From: Mycolicibacterium xanthum
Lineage (GTDB): Bacteria; Actinomycetota; Actinomycetes; Mycobacteriales; Mycobacteriaceae
Assembly: GCF_019710635.1 (NCBI RefSeq)
Contig: NZ_JAIFZS010000067.1
Coordinates: forward strand, 1-33,155
Direction of reading: 5' to 3'
DNA: 33,155 bases
Each line of letters begins with the position of its first letter. The first letter of the stretch is position 1. A model generated the notes under the pieces. The model was not told the DNA's origin, ran no database searches, and saw only the letters and a program-made list of their open reading frames with translations. Both the position numbers and the translations under genes were made by a program. Positions 8,443 through 17,988 of this stretch are shown here, piece by piece.

Positions 8443-9241
8443 AGGGCCGGAGCGCTGGTCGGTCGGTGTTCCGCAGATTCGGAACCTGTCCGGGCCGATG
8501 CAGGCGATAGGCGGGCTGTTCTCGATGTCCGCCGACGCGGTGCGGTTCATCTTCGTGCGGCCGTTCCAGTGGCGGGAGTTCCTGGAGCAGTGCTGGTTCA
8601 TCGTCCGGGTGTCGCTGGCGCCGACGTTGCTGGTGGCGATTCCGTTCACGGTGCTGGTCAGCTTCATCCTGAACATCCTGTTGCGTGAGTTGGGTGCGGC
8701 CGATCTTTCCGGCGCGGGTGCGGCCTTCGGTGCGGTGACCCAGGTGGGTCCGCTGGTCACGGTGCTGATCGTGGCCGGTGCCGGGGCGACGGCGATGTGT
8801 GCCGACCTGGGTTCGCGCACGATCCGTGAGGAGATCGACGCGATGGAGGTGCTGGGCATCAACCCGGTGCAGCGGCTGGTCACTCCGCGGATGCTGGCGT
8901 CGGGGCTGGTGGCGTTGCTGCTCAACAGCCTGGTGGTGATCATCGGCATTCTGGGCGGCTATTTCTTCTCGGTGTTCATCCAGGACGTCAATCCGGGGGC
9001 GTTCGCCGCGGGGATCACGCTGCTGACCGGGGTGCCCGAGGTGATCATCTCGTGTGTCAAGGCGGCGTTGTTCGGGCTGCTCGCCGGGTTGGTGGCGTGC
9101 TATCGCGGGTTGACGATCACCGGTGGTGGTGCCAAGGCGGTCGGCAACGCGGTCAACGAGACGGTGGTCTATGCCTTCATGGCGCTGTTCGTCATCAACG
9201 TGGTGGTCACGGCCATCGGTATCCGGATGACGACGGGTTAG
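8432..9241 (+). CDS. yrbEA: MlaE/YrbE-family permease, first mce permease
   Basis: Inner-membrane permease of the Mce lipid import system, 269 residues. A cytoplasmic N-terminal helix (MQAIGGLFSM) is followed by several hydrophobic segments, the first around residues 60-90. The segment DLGSRTIREEIDAMEVLGIN (about 128-147) is the conserved MlaE loop that contacts the ATPase. In mycobacteria two YrbE proteins and an MceG ATPase drive the Mce hexamer; the ATPase is normally encoded elsewhere and is not here. The start lies inside the 3' end of the thiolase gene (11-nt overlap). Confidence 0.95.
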   Translation: MAVKGPERWSVGVPQIRNLSGPMQAIGGLFSMSADAVRFIFVRPFQWREFLEQCWFIVRVSLAPTLLVAIPFTVLVSFILNILLRELGAADLSGAGAAFGAVTQVGPLVTVLIVAGAGATAMCADLGSRTIREEIDAMEVLGINPVQRLVTPRMLASGLVALLLNSLVVIIGILGGYFFSVFIQDVNPGAFAAGITLLTGVPEVIISCVKAALFGLLAGLVACYRGLTITGGGAKAVGNAVNETVVYAFMALFVINVVVTAIGIRMTTG

Positions 9242-9251
9242 GGCGGGCGAC

Positions 9252-10109
9252 ATGGGTACCTCAGCGGTGGTACGGGCGCGGTTCCCGCGCCTGGTGCATC
9301 TGGTCCGGCGGCCGGTGGCGATGCTGGGCGGGATTGGTGACCATGCGTTGTTCTACATCCGGGCGTTGGCGGGCATTCCGCATGCCACGGTGCACTTCCG
9401 CAAGGAGATCGTCCGGTTGATCGCCGAGATCTCCATGGGTGCGGGGACGTTGGCGATGATCGGCGGCACCGTGGTGATCGTCGGGTTCCTGACGCTGGCG
9501 GCGGGCGGCACGCTGGCGGTGCAGGGCTACAGTTCGCTGGGCAACATCGGCATCGAAGCGCTGACCGGGTTTTTGGCGGCGTTCATCAACGTGCGCATCA
9601 GCGCGCCGGTGGTCGCCGGCATCGGTCTGGCGGCGACGTTCGGTGCGGGTGTGACCGCGCAGCTGGGCGCGATGCGGATCAACGAGGAGATCGACGCGCT
9701 GGAGTCGATGGCTATCCGCCCGGTCGAGTACCTGGTGTCCACCCGGATCGTGGCGGGCATGATCGCCATTACGCCGCTGTACTCGATCGCGGTCATCCTG
9801 TCGTTTCTGGCCAGCCAGTTCACCACCACGGTGCTGTTCGGTCAGTCCGGCGGCCTGTACAACCACTACTTCGACACCTTCCTCAACCCGATCGACTTGT
9901 TGTGGTCGTTCCTTCAGGCGATGCTGATGGCGATCACGATCCTGTTGATCCACACCTACTTCGGCTACTTCGCCACCGGCGGGCCGTCGGGAGTCGGTGT
10001 GGCGGTCGGTAACGCGGTGCGGACCTCGCTGATCGTGGTGGTCTCGGTGACGCTGCTGGTGTCGCTGTCGATCTACGGTTCCAACGGCAACTTCAATCTG
10101 TCGGGCTAG
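9252..10109 (+). CDS. yrbEB: MlaE/YrbE-family permease, second mce permease
   Basis: Second YrbE permease, 285 residues, the usual partner of YrbEA. An amphipathic N-terminus is followed by hydrophobic spans at roughly 60-85, 100-125, 170-200 and 225-275. The MlaE loop reads AMRINEEIDALESMAIRPVE, closely matching the YrbEA loop; the pair would form the heterodimeric channel under the Mce tube. It begins 10 nt after yrbEA and ends 8 nt before mceA. Context and length are standard for mycobacterial mce operons. Confidence 0.95.
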   Translation: MGTSAVVRARFPRLVHLVRRPVAMLGGIGDHALFYIRALAGIPHATVHFRKEIVRLIAEISMGAGTLAMIGGTVVIVGFLTLAAGGTLAVQGYSSLGNIGIEALTGFLAAFINVRISAPVVAGIGLAATFGAGVTAQLGAMRINEEIDALESMAIRPVEYLVSTRIVAGMIAITPLYSIAVILSFLASQFTTTVLFGQSGGLYNHYFDTFLNPIDLLWSFLQAMLMAITILLIHTYFGYFATGGPSGVGVAVGNAVRTSLIVVVSVTLLVSLSIYGSNGNFNLSG

Positions 10110-10117
10110 GGGGACGG

Positions 10118-11305
10118 GTGACGCGAAATTATGCGAGGCCGCTGGCGGGCCTGACGCTGGTGATCGCCATCGTCGCGATCGTCGCGCTGGCCGTTTACCT
10201 GTTCCAGGGCAACTACCGCGACACCGCCGAGGTGACGGTGCTCTCCGACCGGGCCGGCCTGGTGATGAACCCGGACGCGAAGGTCAAGATGCGTGGCGTG
10301 GAGGTGGGCAGCGTCGATTCGATCTCCTACCGCCCTGACGGCACGGCGAAGCTCGACCTGGCGATCAACCGGGACCAGATGCACCTGATCCCCGACAACG
10401 TGCGGGTGGACATCGCAAGCTCGACGGTGTTCGGAGCCAAGTCCGTTCAACTCGTCGCGCCGCCCAACCCCTCGGCCACCCCACTGCGCGAGGGTCAGGT
10501 GCTGCAGGGCGATCACGTGATGATCGAGATCAACACGGTGTTCCAGAAGCTCGTGTCGGTGCTGAACAAGGTCGACCCGGCGAAGCTCAACGAGACGCTG
10601 AGCGCGATCTCGGCGGCGTTCTCCGGGCGCGGCGAGCAGTTCGGCAAGACGCTGACCGACTTGAACGCACTGCTCGGCAAGCTGGAGCCCAGCCTGTCGA
10701 ACCTGGGCCGCGACATGGAGCTGACCGCGCCGGTGGCGGCCGCCTATGGTGACGCCGCCCCGGACCTGCTTCGCACGCTGCAGAATTCGATAACGCTCAG
10801 CGACGGGATCGTCGACGAGCAGAAGAACCTGGACGCCTTCCTGGTCAGCGCCATCGGCCTGTCCGACGTCGGAAACGACGTGCTCGGCAGCAACCGCGAA
10901 GCCACCAGCGAGGCGCTCCGGCTCCTGGTGCCCACCACCGATCTGCTCAAGGAGTACGCACCGGCGATCAACTGCATGCTCCAGGGGATGAACTACATCC
11001 GGCTCCAGCCCCCGTCGCTGGATCCGGGCGTCATGGTGAACGTGGCGTTCACCCTGGGCATCGACCGCTACCGTTACCCGGCCAACCTGCCCAAGGTGGC
11101 GGCCAAGGGCGGACCGCAATGTATGGGCCTGCCCTACATCGGATTCGGTGTCCGGTCGAAGTATCTCGTCACCGACACCGGCGCCAATCCCTTCCAGTAC
11201 GGCAACCAGGGCATCCTGCTCAACTCCGACGGGCTCAAGCAGATGCTGTTCGGGCCGCTGGACGGGCCGCCCCGCAACACCGCACAGATCGGACAGCCGG
11301 GATGA
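10118..11305 (+). CDS. mceA: MCE-family protein MceA
   Basis: First Mce subunit, 395 residues. One N-terminal membrane helix (about 10-29) is followed by the MCE/MlaD beta domain (about 37-115, with VKMRGVEVGSV and FGAKSVQL) and a long helical region that builds the periplasmic tube. The C-terminal part contains the paired cysteines typical of MceA (CML at about 287 and QCMGLP at about 331). It differs considerably from what I recall of Mce4A of M. tuberculosis, so I do not assign a locus number. The GTG start follows GGGGGAC; the stop overlaps mceB in ATGA. Confidence 0.94.
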   Translation: MTRNYARPLAGLTLVIAIVAIVALAVYLFQGNYRDTAEVTVLSDRAGLVMNPDAKVKMRGVEVGSVDSISYRPDGTAKLDLAINRDQMHLIPDNVRVDIASSTVFGAKSVQLVAPPNPSATPLREGQVLQGDHVMIEINTVFQKLVSVLNKVDPAKLNETLSAISAAFSGRGEQFGKTLTDLNALLGKLEPSLSNLGRDMELTAPVAAAYGDAAPDLLRTLQNSITLSDGIVDEQKNLDAFLVSAIGLSDVGNDVLGSNREATSEALRLLVPTTDLLKEYAPAINCMLQGMNYIRLQPPSLDPGVMVNVAFTLGIDRYRYPANLPKVAAKGGPQCMGLPYIGFGVRSKYLVTDTGANPFQYGNQGILLNSDGLKQMLFGPLDGPPRNTAQIGQPG

Positions 11306-12327
11306 TGCGTATTACGTCCACAATCATCAAGTTCGGCGTGTTCGCCGTCGTGATGGCGATCCTGACCGCCTTCCTGTTCATGGCGTTCAGCCAGTACCGC
11401 AGCGGATCCACGTCGGGCTACTCGGCGGTGTTCGCCGACGCCTCGCGGCTCAAGTCGGGTGACTCGGTGCGCGTCGCCGGTGTCCGGGTGGGCACCGTCA
11501 AAGACGTTGCGCTGCAGCCGGACAAGTCGGTGGTGGTGGAGTTCGACGCCGATCGCGACGTGGTGTTGACCACCGGCACCAAGGCAGCCGTGCGCTACCT
11601 GAACCTCACCGGTGACCGGTACCTGGAGCTGCTCGACGGGCCCGGTTCGACCCGGGTGTTGCCGGCCGGCTCGCAGATTCCGGAGGACCGGACCGCAGGT
11701 GCGCTCGACCTGGACATGTTGCTCGGTGGCCTGCGCCCGGTGATAAATGGGCTCAACCCCCAGGACGTCAACGCGCTGACCTCGGCGCTGGTCCAGATCT
11801 TCCAGGGCCAGGGGGACACCCTGCAATCGCTGATGAGCAAGACCTCCTCGTTCTCCAACAGCGTCGCAGACAACAGCGCGGTGGTTCAGCAGTTGATCGA
11901 CAACCTGAACACGGTGGTCGCCACGCTGGGCAAGGACGGGGACAAGTTCTCCGGAGCCATCGACAGCCTCGAACAACTGGTCAGTGGGCTCGCCGAGGAC
12001 CGCGACCCGATCGGCACCGCGATCACCGCGCTGGACAACGGGACCGCTTCGATCGCCGGGCTGCTGACCGAGGCCAGGCCTCCGCTCGACGGCACCGTCA
12101 ACGAGATCAACCGGGTCGCCCCGTTGCTCGACGATCAGAAGGTCATCTTCGACCGTGCGCTTCAGCGCGGCCCCGACATGTACAAGAAGCTGGCCCGCCT
12201 CGGCTCCTACGGCAGCTGGATCATGTACTACATCTGCGGAATCTCCATTCGGGTGACCGATCTGGAAGGACGGACCGCGGTGTTCCCGATGATCAAGCAA
12301 GAGGCTGGAAGGTGCGGTGAGCCCTGA
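11302..12327 (+). CDS. mceB: MCE-family protein MceB
   Basis: Second Mce subunit, 341 residues. A membrane helix at about 9-30 is followed by the MCE domain (SGDSVRVAGVRVGTV, TKAAVRYLNLTGDRYLEL) and a helical domain with heptad-like stretches (LQSLMSKTSSFSNSVADNSA region). The open frame extends further upstream, but the start is taken at ATG 11302 because it overlaps the mceA stop and places the membrane helix correctly; a second ATG follows directly. The C-terminus YYICGISIRVTDLEG is typical of MceB. The ATG of mceC overlaps its stop by 1 nt. Confidence 0.94.
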   Translation: MMRITSTIIKFGVFAVVMAILTAFLFMAFSQYRSGSTSGYSAVFADASRLKSGDSVRVAGVRVGTVKDVALQPDKSVVVEFDADRDVVLTTGTKAAVRYLNLTGDRYLELLDGPGSTRVLPAGSQIPEDRTAGALDLDMLLGGLRPVINGLNPQDVNALTSALVQIFQGQGDTLQSLMSKTSSFSNSVADNSAVVQQLIDNLNTVVATLGKDGDKFSGAIDSLEQLVSGLAEDRDPIGTAITALDNGTASIAGLLTEARPPLDGTVNEINRVAPLLDDQKVIFDRALQRGPDMYKKLARLGSYGSWIMYYICGISIRVTDLEGRTAVFPMIKQEAGRCGEP

Positions 12328-13409
12328 TGCGGAAATATCGCGAATCCAACCTGATCCGGGCGGGGTTCATCGGCGCAATGCTGATCCTGCTCGTCATCGC
12401 GGTGGGGTTGCAGCCCGAGCGCCTGCTCCAATGGGCCACCTCGGTTCGGCACCAGGCCTTGTTCGGTGAGGCCGGCGGCATCGCCGTCGGCAACGACGTG
12501 ACGATCTCCGGTATCAAGATCGGAACGGTGACAAACGTCGAGCTGAAGAACGGCGACGCCCTGGTGACCTTCACGACCGCGGGGAAGTACCCGCTGGGGT
12601 CGCAGACGACGGCGCACATCCGGACCGGTTCGCTGCTGGGCGAGCGGGTGATCACGCTCGAGTCGGACGGTAGCGGAACGCTGAGCACGTCCGAGCCCAT
12701 TCCCACCTCACGGACGTCATCGCCCTACTCGCTCACCGATGCGCTCGGCGATCTGACGACCAACACCGCCGGCACCGACACGGTCTCGCTGAACCAGTCG
12801 CTCGACACGTTGACGGCGACCATCGACCAGATCGCCCCGCAGCTGGGCCCGACCTTCGACGGCATCAGCCGGCTGTCGCGTTCGATCAACGAGCGCAACG
12901 AGAACCTGGCCGCGCTGCTGAAGAGCGCCAGCGACGTCACCCAGGTGCTCGGCGAGCGCAGCCAGCAGCTCAACACACTCATTCTCAACGCCAATGACCT
13001 GCTCGGCGTCCTCAACGACCGGCGCGACGCGATCGTGGACCTGCTCGCGAACACCTCGGCGGTTGCCCAGCAGCTCAGTGGATTGGTCGCCGACAACGAG
13101 GCCGAGCTGGCACCGTCCCTGGAGCGGCTGAACTCGGTGATGGCGGTGCTCGAGCGCAACCGCGACAACATCGCCGACATGCTGCCGAAGGTGAAGAAGT
13201 TCATCCTGGCGCAGGGTGAGACGCTGGCCAACGGCCCGTACTACAACGCCTACGTGCCGAACCTGAACCCCGCGCAGGTGCTTCAGCCGTTCTTGGACTA
13301 CGCGTTCGGCTTCCGGCGCGGCACCAACGCCGGACAACCGCCGGACACGGCCGGTCCGCGCTCCGAACTGCCGCTGCCCTACAACGGAATTCCCGGAGGT
13401 ACTCGCTGA
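12327..13409 (+). CDS. mceC: MCE-family protein MceC
   Basis: Third Mce subunit, 360 residues. A membrane helix at about 12-28 is followed by the MCE domain (GGIAVGNDVTISGIKIGTV, TTAHIRTGSLLGERVITL) and a long helical region rich in Asn, Gln and Leu (NERNENLAALLKSASDV; DLLANTSAVAQQLSGLV) that would line the tube. It ends in a short proline- and glycine-containing tail. Overlaps of 1 nt at both ends (TGATG) imply translational coupling with mceB and mceD. Confidence 0.94.
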   Translation: MRKYRESNLIRAGFIGAMLILLVIAVGLQPERLLQWATSVRHQALFGEAGGIAVGNDVTISGIKIGTVTNVELKNGDALVTFTTAGKYPLGSQTTAHIRTGSLLGERVITLESDGSGTLSTSEPIPTSRTSSPYSLTDALGDLTTNTAGTDTVSLNQSLDTLTATIDQIAPQLGPTFDGISRLSRSINERNENLAALLKSASDVTQVLGERSQQLNTLILNANDLLGVLNDRRDAIVDLLANTSAVAQQLSGLVADNEAELAPSLERLNSVMAVLERNRDNIADMLPKVKKFILAQGETLANGPYYNAYVPNLNPAQVLQPFLDYAFGFRRGTNAGQPPDTAGPRSELPLPYNGIPGGTR

Positions 13410-14845
13410 TGAGTCGCAAGCGGGTACTGACATTGCTGGCGGTGGCGCTGGTGGCGTTACTGGTCGCCGGCGGGGCCTACCTGGTCCGGCAGGTGTACTT
13501 CGGGCCGCGGACGATCTCGGCCATCTTCACCACCGCGACGGGCATCTACCCCGGCGACGAGGTGCGGGTGTCCGGGGTGAAGGTCGGCCGAATCGAGTCG
13601 ATCACGCCGGAGGGCACCCAGACCCGGATGGTGCTCAAGGTCGACCGTGATGTCCCGATCCCGGCCGACGCCAAGGCCCTGATCGTCGCGCCGAACCTGG
13701 TGGCCGCCCGCTACGTGCAGCTGACCCCCGCCTACCGGAGCAGCGGCCCGACCATGCCCGAGGACACCGTCATCCCGCTCGACCGCACCGCCGTGCCGGT
13801 GGAGTGGGACGAGGTCAAGGAGCAGATCATGCGGTTGGCCACCGACCTCGGCCCGCAGAGCGGTGTGGACGGCACCGCGGTGTCGCGATTCATCGACAGT
13901 GCGGCCAACGCCATGGACGGCAACGGAGTGAAGTTGCGGGAGACCATCTCTCAGCTCTCCGGGGTGGCCCGCGTGCTCGCCGAGGGCAGTGGCAACGTCG
14001 TCGACATCATCAAGAACCTGCAGACCTTCGTCACCGCGCTGAAGAACAGCAACCAGCAGGTGGTGATGTTCCAGAACCGGCTCGCGACACTGACCAGCGT
14101 CGTCAACGGCAGTCGCTCGGATCTCGATGCGGCGCTGAAGAACCTGTCGGTGGCGGTGGGCGATGTGCAGCGGTTCATCTCGGGCACCCGGGACCCGGCC
14201 TCCGAGCAGGTCCAGCGACTGGCAAATGTGACGTCGAACCTCCTCGACAACAAGATGGAGATCGAAAACCTGCTGCACATCGCCCCCAACGCGCTGATCA
14301 ACGCCTACAACATCTACAACCCCGATGTGGGCAGCGCGGTCGGGCAGTTCGTGTTCAACAACTTCACCAGCCCCGTCGAATTCATCTGCGGCGCCATCGG
14401 GGCCGTCGAGAACACCACCGCCCCGGAGACAGCGAAGCTGTGCGCTCAGTACCTCGGGCCGGCCCTGCGGCTGCTGAACTTCAACTATCTTCCGATCGGG
14501 CTCGATCCGTACCTGATGCCCTCGGCGAACCCGGCGAATCTGGTCTACTCCGAGCCGGGCCTGATGCCGGGTGGGCCCGGCGGTAGCCCGCGCCCGCCGG
14601 AGCTTCCGCCGACGGTGTCGGCCTACGAGGGCGTGGCTCCGGGACCCGCGCCGTACACCGGCCGGGCGCCCGGGGAGGCGCCGCCGGGCGCGCAGCAGCT
14701 GTTGCCGGGCGCACCGCCGGTGGTCCCCCCGAGTGTCCCCCCGAGCGTGTACTCGATGCTCGCCCCGGCCGGCCCAGCGCCGGGACCGGCGCCGGCCGCG
14801 CCGCCGCCCGGGCCGTTGCCCGCCGAGGCCGGAGGTACGCCATGA
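13409..14845 (+). CDS. mceD: MCE-family protein MceD with Pro-rich C-terminal tail
   Basis: Fourth Mce subunit, 478 residues. A membrane helix at 6-24 is followed by the MCE domain (YPGDEVRVSGVKVGRI, NLVAARYVQLTPAY), the helical domain, and from about residue 390 a tail of some 90 residues made largely of Pro, Ala and Gly. This tail includes a short in-frame repeat PSVPPSVPPSV (about 14730-14750). Such low-complexity tails are known in actinobacterial MceC/D/F proteins and are thought to be periplasmic. It overlaps mceE by 4 nt. Confidence 0.94.
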   Translation: MSRKRVLTLLAVALVALLVAGGAYLVRQVYFGPRTISAIFTTATGIYPGDEVRVSGVKVGRIESITPEGTQTRMVLKVDRDVPIPADAKALIVAPNLVAARYVQLTPAYRSSGPTMPEDTVIPLDRTAVPVEWDEVKEQIMRLATDLGPQSGVDGTAVSRFIDSAANAMDGNGVKLRETISQLSGVARVLAEGSGNVVDIIKNLQTFVTALKNSNQQVVMFQNRLATLTSVVNGSRSDLDAALKNLSVAVGDVQRFISGTRDPASEQVQRLANVTSNLLDNKMEIENLLHIAPNALINAYNIYNPDVGSAVGQFVFNNFTSPVEFICGAIGAVENTTAPETAKLCAQYLGPALRLLNFNYLPIGLDPYLMPSANPANLVYSEPGLMPGGPGGSPRPPELPPTVSAYEGVAPGPAPYTGRAPGEAPPGAQQLLPGAPPVVPPSVPPSVYSMLAPAGPAPGPAPAAPPPGPLPAEAGGTP

Positions 14846-16218
14846 CCCGGGTGAAAGTGATCCGCCGAGCCGTCATCGCCGGTGCCTGCGTCGCGGTGAG
14901 CGTGAGTGGGTGCGGATTCCAGGGTGTGAACTCGCTGCCGCTTCCCGGCGCGGTCGGCCGGGGTCCCGACGCGGATGCCTACACCGTCAAGATCGCCAAT
15001 GTGGCTACGCTGGAACCGAATTCGCCGGTGATGATCGACGATGTCGTGGTCGGCAGCATCCGGAGCCTGCGTGCGGAGGACTGGCACGCGGTGGTGGAGA
15101 TCTCGGTGAAACCCGATGTCGCGGTGCCCGCCAATGCGGTGGCCAGCGTCGGTCAGACCAGCCTGCTCGGTTCGATGCACATGTCGCTGGATCCGCCGGC
15201 CGGCGAGGCGCCGGAAGGGCGGCTGGCGCCCGGGGCCACGATCGAGCTCGATCGATCGTCGACCTATCCGACCACCGAGCAGACGCTGGCCGCGCTGGCC
15301 GCGGTGGTCAACGGAGGCGGGCTGGGGCAGATCGGCGACGTGATCCACAACGCCAGCACCGCCCTGGACGGGCGTGCCGGTGAGGTGCGTGAGTTGCTCA
15401 CCCGGCTGGACGATTTCGTGGGCACGCTGGATGCGCAGCGCGATGCCATCGTGTCCTCGATCAAGTCGCTCAACCGTCTGGCCTCGACCTTCGCCGAGCA
15501 GCGCGACGACATCACCCGGGCGCTGGACCGGATCCCGCCGGCGATCGACGTGCTGGTCAACGAGCGGCCACGGCTGACCACCGCGCTGCAGAAGCTCGGC
15601 ACCTTCAGCGACACCGCCACCCGGTTCGTCAGCGATTCGAAGGACGACCTGGTGCGCAACCTGCAGAATCTGGAGCCCGCGATCAAGGCGTTCGCCGACG
15701 TCGGACCCGACCTGGACGCGATCCTCGAGTACGCCGTGCACTTCCCCTTCACTCAGAGCTTCATCGACCGCGCGATCCGCGGCGACTACTACAACCTGTA
15801 CGCCATCATGGACCTCACGGTTCCGCGGCTCAAACGAAGCGTGTTCCTCGGTACCCGGTGGGAGCAGGAGGGCGCCGAAATCATTCCGGCGCCGGGCGAC
15901 CCGAACTATTTGCAGTACACCTACGACCCGCTCAAGCTCGGTATCGATCCACCACCGCCCAACGTGGCGCCACCGCTGGGCGACGTCACCTACCCGCCCG
16001 GGGTGCCGGCGCCTTCGGAGGCGTTGGCGGCCGGCCACGAACCGGTGCCACCGGTGTCGCCCGATGTCGGGCCGATCCTGCCGGTGAGGCCCCCGGCGCC
16101 GATGTCGTTCCCGGGCCAGCCGGTGCAGGTCCAGTCGGCGGCGCCCGAACCGGGCGCACCGGCACCGATTTTCGCGGGGCCGTATGACGCTCCGCCCGCC
16201 CCCGGAGGTGGTGGCTGA
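14842..16218 (+). CDS. mceE: MCE-family lipoprotein MceE
   Basis: Fifth Mce subunit, 458 residues, the lipoprotein of the set. The signal sequence (RRAVIAGACVAVSVSGC) ends in the lipobox Val-Ser-Gly-Cys24, so Cys24 would be lipid-modified and anchored in the membrane. The MCE domain follows (NSPVMIDDVVVGSI, SLLGSMHMSL) and then the tube helices. The C-terminal 90 or so residues are Pro-rich. It corresponds to the LprK/LprN position in M. tuberculosis mce operons. It overlaps mceD by 4 nt and mceF by 1 nt. Confidence 0.95.
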   Translation: MTRVKVIRRAVIAGACVAVSVSGCGFQGVNSLPLPGAVGRGPDADAYTVKIANVATLEPNSPVMIDDVVVGSIRSLRAEDWHAVVEISVKPDVAVPANAVASVGQTSLLGSMHMSLDPPAGEAPEGRLAPGATIELDRSSTYPTTEQTLAALAAVVNGGGLGQIGDVIHNASTALDGRAGEVRELLTRLDDFVGTLDAQRDAIVSSIKSLNRLASTFAEQRDDITRALDRIPPAIDVLVNERPRLTTALQKLGTFSDTATRFVSDSKDDLVRNLQNLEPAIKAFADVGPDLDAILEYAVHFPFTQSFIDRAIRGDYYNLYAIMDLTVPRLKRSVFLGTRWEQEGAEIIPAPGDPNYLQYTYDPLKLGIDPPPPNVAPPLGDVTYPPGVPAPSEALAAGHEPVPPVSPDVGPILPVRPPAPMSFPGQPVQVQSAAPEPGAPAPIFAGPYDAPPAPGGGG

Positions 16219-17972
16219 TGCTCACGCGTTTCGTCCGCACCCAGCTGATCATCTTCACGATCGCGTCGATCATCGGCGTCTCGGTGATGGTGTTCACCTA
16301 CATGCAGGTGCCCATGTTGCTGGGGATCGGCCGCATCACGGTGACGATGGAGTTGCCCGCCGCTGGTGGGCTCTACCGGTTCAGCAACGTGACCTACCGC
16401 GGCACGCAGGTCGGCAAGGTCCAAGGGGTCCGGCTGACCGAGAACGGCGCCGAGGCGACCATGTCGTTGGCCCGCTCGCCGAAGATCCCGGCCGATCTCC
16501 GGGCCGAGGTCCGCAGCATGTCGGCGGTTGGTGAGCAGTACGTGGAGTTGCTGCCGAACAGCGACTCGGGCCCCTACCTGCAGGACGGCTCGGTGATCGC
16601 GATGGCGAACACCACCATCCCGCAGGCGGTGGGGCCGATGCTCGACCAGGTCAGCGCGCTGACCGACAGCATCCCGAAGGACAACCTGGTCAAGCTGCTG
16701 GACGAGTCGTACAACGCGTTCAACGGGGCCGGCTTCGACTTCGGCTCCCTGATCGACTCCGCGGCCACGATCGCCAGGGATGCCGACGGGGTGTCGGATC
16801 AGCTGCGCGCGCTGACCGACGACGCGGTGCCGTTCCTGGAAGCCCAGGCGCAGACCTCGGATTCGATCCGTACCTGGGCGGCCAGCCTGGCCGGTATCAC
16901 CGATCAGGTGGCCAACAACGATCCGCAGATCCGGACGTTGCTGCAAAAGGGTCCCGGGTTCGCGCAAGAGACCTCCCGGCTGCTGGAACAGCTCAAGCCC
17001 ACCCTGCCGGTGTTGCTGGCGAACCTGACCACCTTCGGCAAGATCGGGGTCACCTACAACCCGTCGATCGAGCAGCTGTTGGTGCTGGTGCCGCCGTACG
17101 TCTCGCAGATTCAGACCTACGCACCCACCAACAATCCGACGGGTCTGCCCAACGGCGAGTTCTCCCTCGGCCTCGGGGACCCGGCTTCCTGCACCGTCGG
17201 ATTCCTGCCACCGTCGGCGTGGCGGGCCCCGACCGACGAGAGCCTGGCGGACACGCCCGACGGCCTGTACTGCAAACTGCCGCAGGACTCGCCGGTCGCC
17301 GTTCGCGGCGCCCGCAACTACCCCTGCATGGAGCATCCGGGCAAGCGCGCCCCCACCGTCGAACTGTGCAACGACCCGAACGGCTATCAGCCGCTCGCGA
17401 CGCGCCAACATGTGACCGGCCCGTTCCCGTTCGACCCGAACCTCGTCTCGCAGGGGGTCCCGCCCGACTCCCGGGCGCTGCCGGATTCCAACATCTTCGG
17501 GCCGATCGAGGGCACTCCGCTGCCGCCGGGCGTGCTGGCACCGCCACCCGATATCCCGCCGCCGCCCTCGCCGCCGCCGAACTTCGCCGGGACCAATCCG
17601 GGCGCCATGCTGCCCGGGCAACCGCTCTACCTCACCCCGCCGGTCAGCCCACCCGGGCCGGCGCAGGTGACCGACCCGGCGTCGGTGCCGTTGCCGCCCG
17701 CACAACTGCCGAGGGCGACCGAGGTTCCGGTTCCGCCCGGAATCAACCCCGACGACCTGCACCTGCCTCCGACCGCGGTGCCGGTGCCGGGGCCGGAACC
17801 GGTCATCTCGCCGAGCGCCTTCGAGGGCGGGTCCCCGTCCTCCGGCCCCTCGGTGGCGGTGGCGAAGTACAACCCGCGCACCGGTGAGTACGTGGGCGGC
17901 GACGGCAAGGTCTACCGGCAGGCCGACCTGGCCGGGGCGCCGAAGTCCTGGCAGGAGATGCTGCCCATCTGA
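16218..17972 (+). CDS. mceF: MCE-family protein MceF, long Pro-rich C-terminus
   Basis: Sixth Mce subunit, 584 residues. A membrane helix at 7-29 is followed by the MCE domain (YRFSNVTYRGTQVGKV, MSAVGEQYVELLP) and a helical domain to about 300. A cysteine-containing segment (about 320-390) leads into a Pro-rich stretch (about 410-550), and the end motif is KYNPRTGEYVGGDGKVYRQA, a conserved tail of MceF proteins. It is the last gene of the operon: 16 nt after its stop comes a perfect hairpin, and the next gene is convergent. The Mce-associated (Mam) genes that usually follow mceF are missing here and appear 12 kb downstream. Confidence 0.95.
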   Translation: MLTRFVRTQLIIFTIASIIGVSVMVFTYMQVPMLLGIGRITVTMELPAAGGLYRFSNVTYRGTQVGKVQGVRLTENGAEATMSLARSPKIPADLRAEVRSMSAVGEQYVELLPNSDSGPYLQDGSVIAMANTTIPQAVGPMLDQVSALTDSIPKDNLVKLLDESYNAFNGAGFDFGSLIDSAATIARDADGVSDQLRALTDDAVPFLEAQAQTSDSIRTWAASLAGITDQVANNDPQIRTLLQKGPGFAQETSRLLEQLKPTLPVLLANLTTFGKIGVTYNPSIEQLLVLVPPYVSQIQTYAPTNNPTGLPNGEFSLGLGDPASCTVGFLPPSAWRAPTDESLADTPDGLYCKLPQDSPVAVRGARNYPCMEHPGKRAPTVELCNDPNGYQPLATRQHVTGPFPFDPNLVSQGVPPDSRALPDSNIFGPIEGTPLPPGVLAPPPDIPPPPSPPPNFAGTNPGAMLPGQPLYLTPPVSPPGPAQVTDPASVPLPPAQLPRATEVPVPPGINPDDLHLPPTAVPVPGPEPVISPSAFEGGSPSSGPSVAVAKYNPRTGEYVGGDGKVYRQADLAGAPKSWQEMLPI

Positions 17973-17988
17973 CGGTGGGAGACGCGAA

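Noticed and set aside
8432..17972. Naming this operon mce4 (cholesterol importer)
   Set aside because: Flanking genes do not match the mce4 neighbourhood, and the MceA sequence differs strongly from what I recall of Mce4A. Only the family is assigned.
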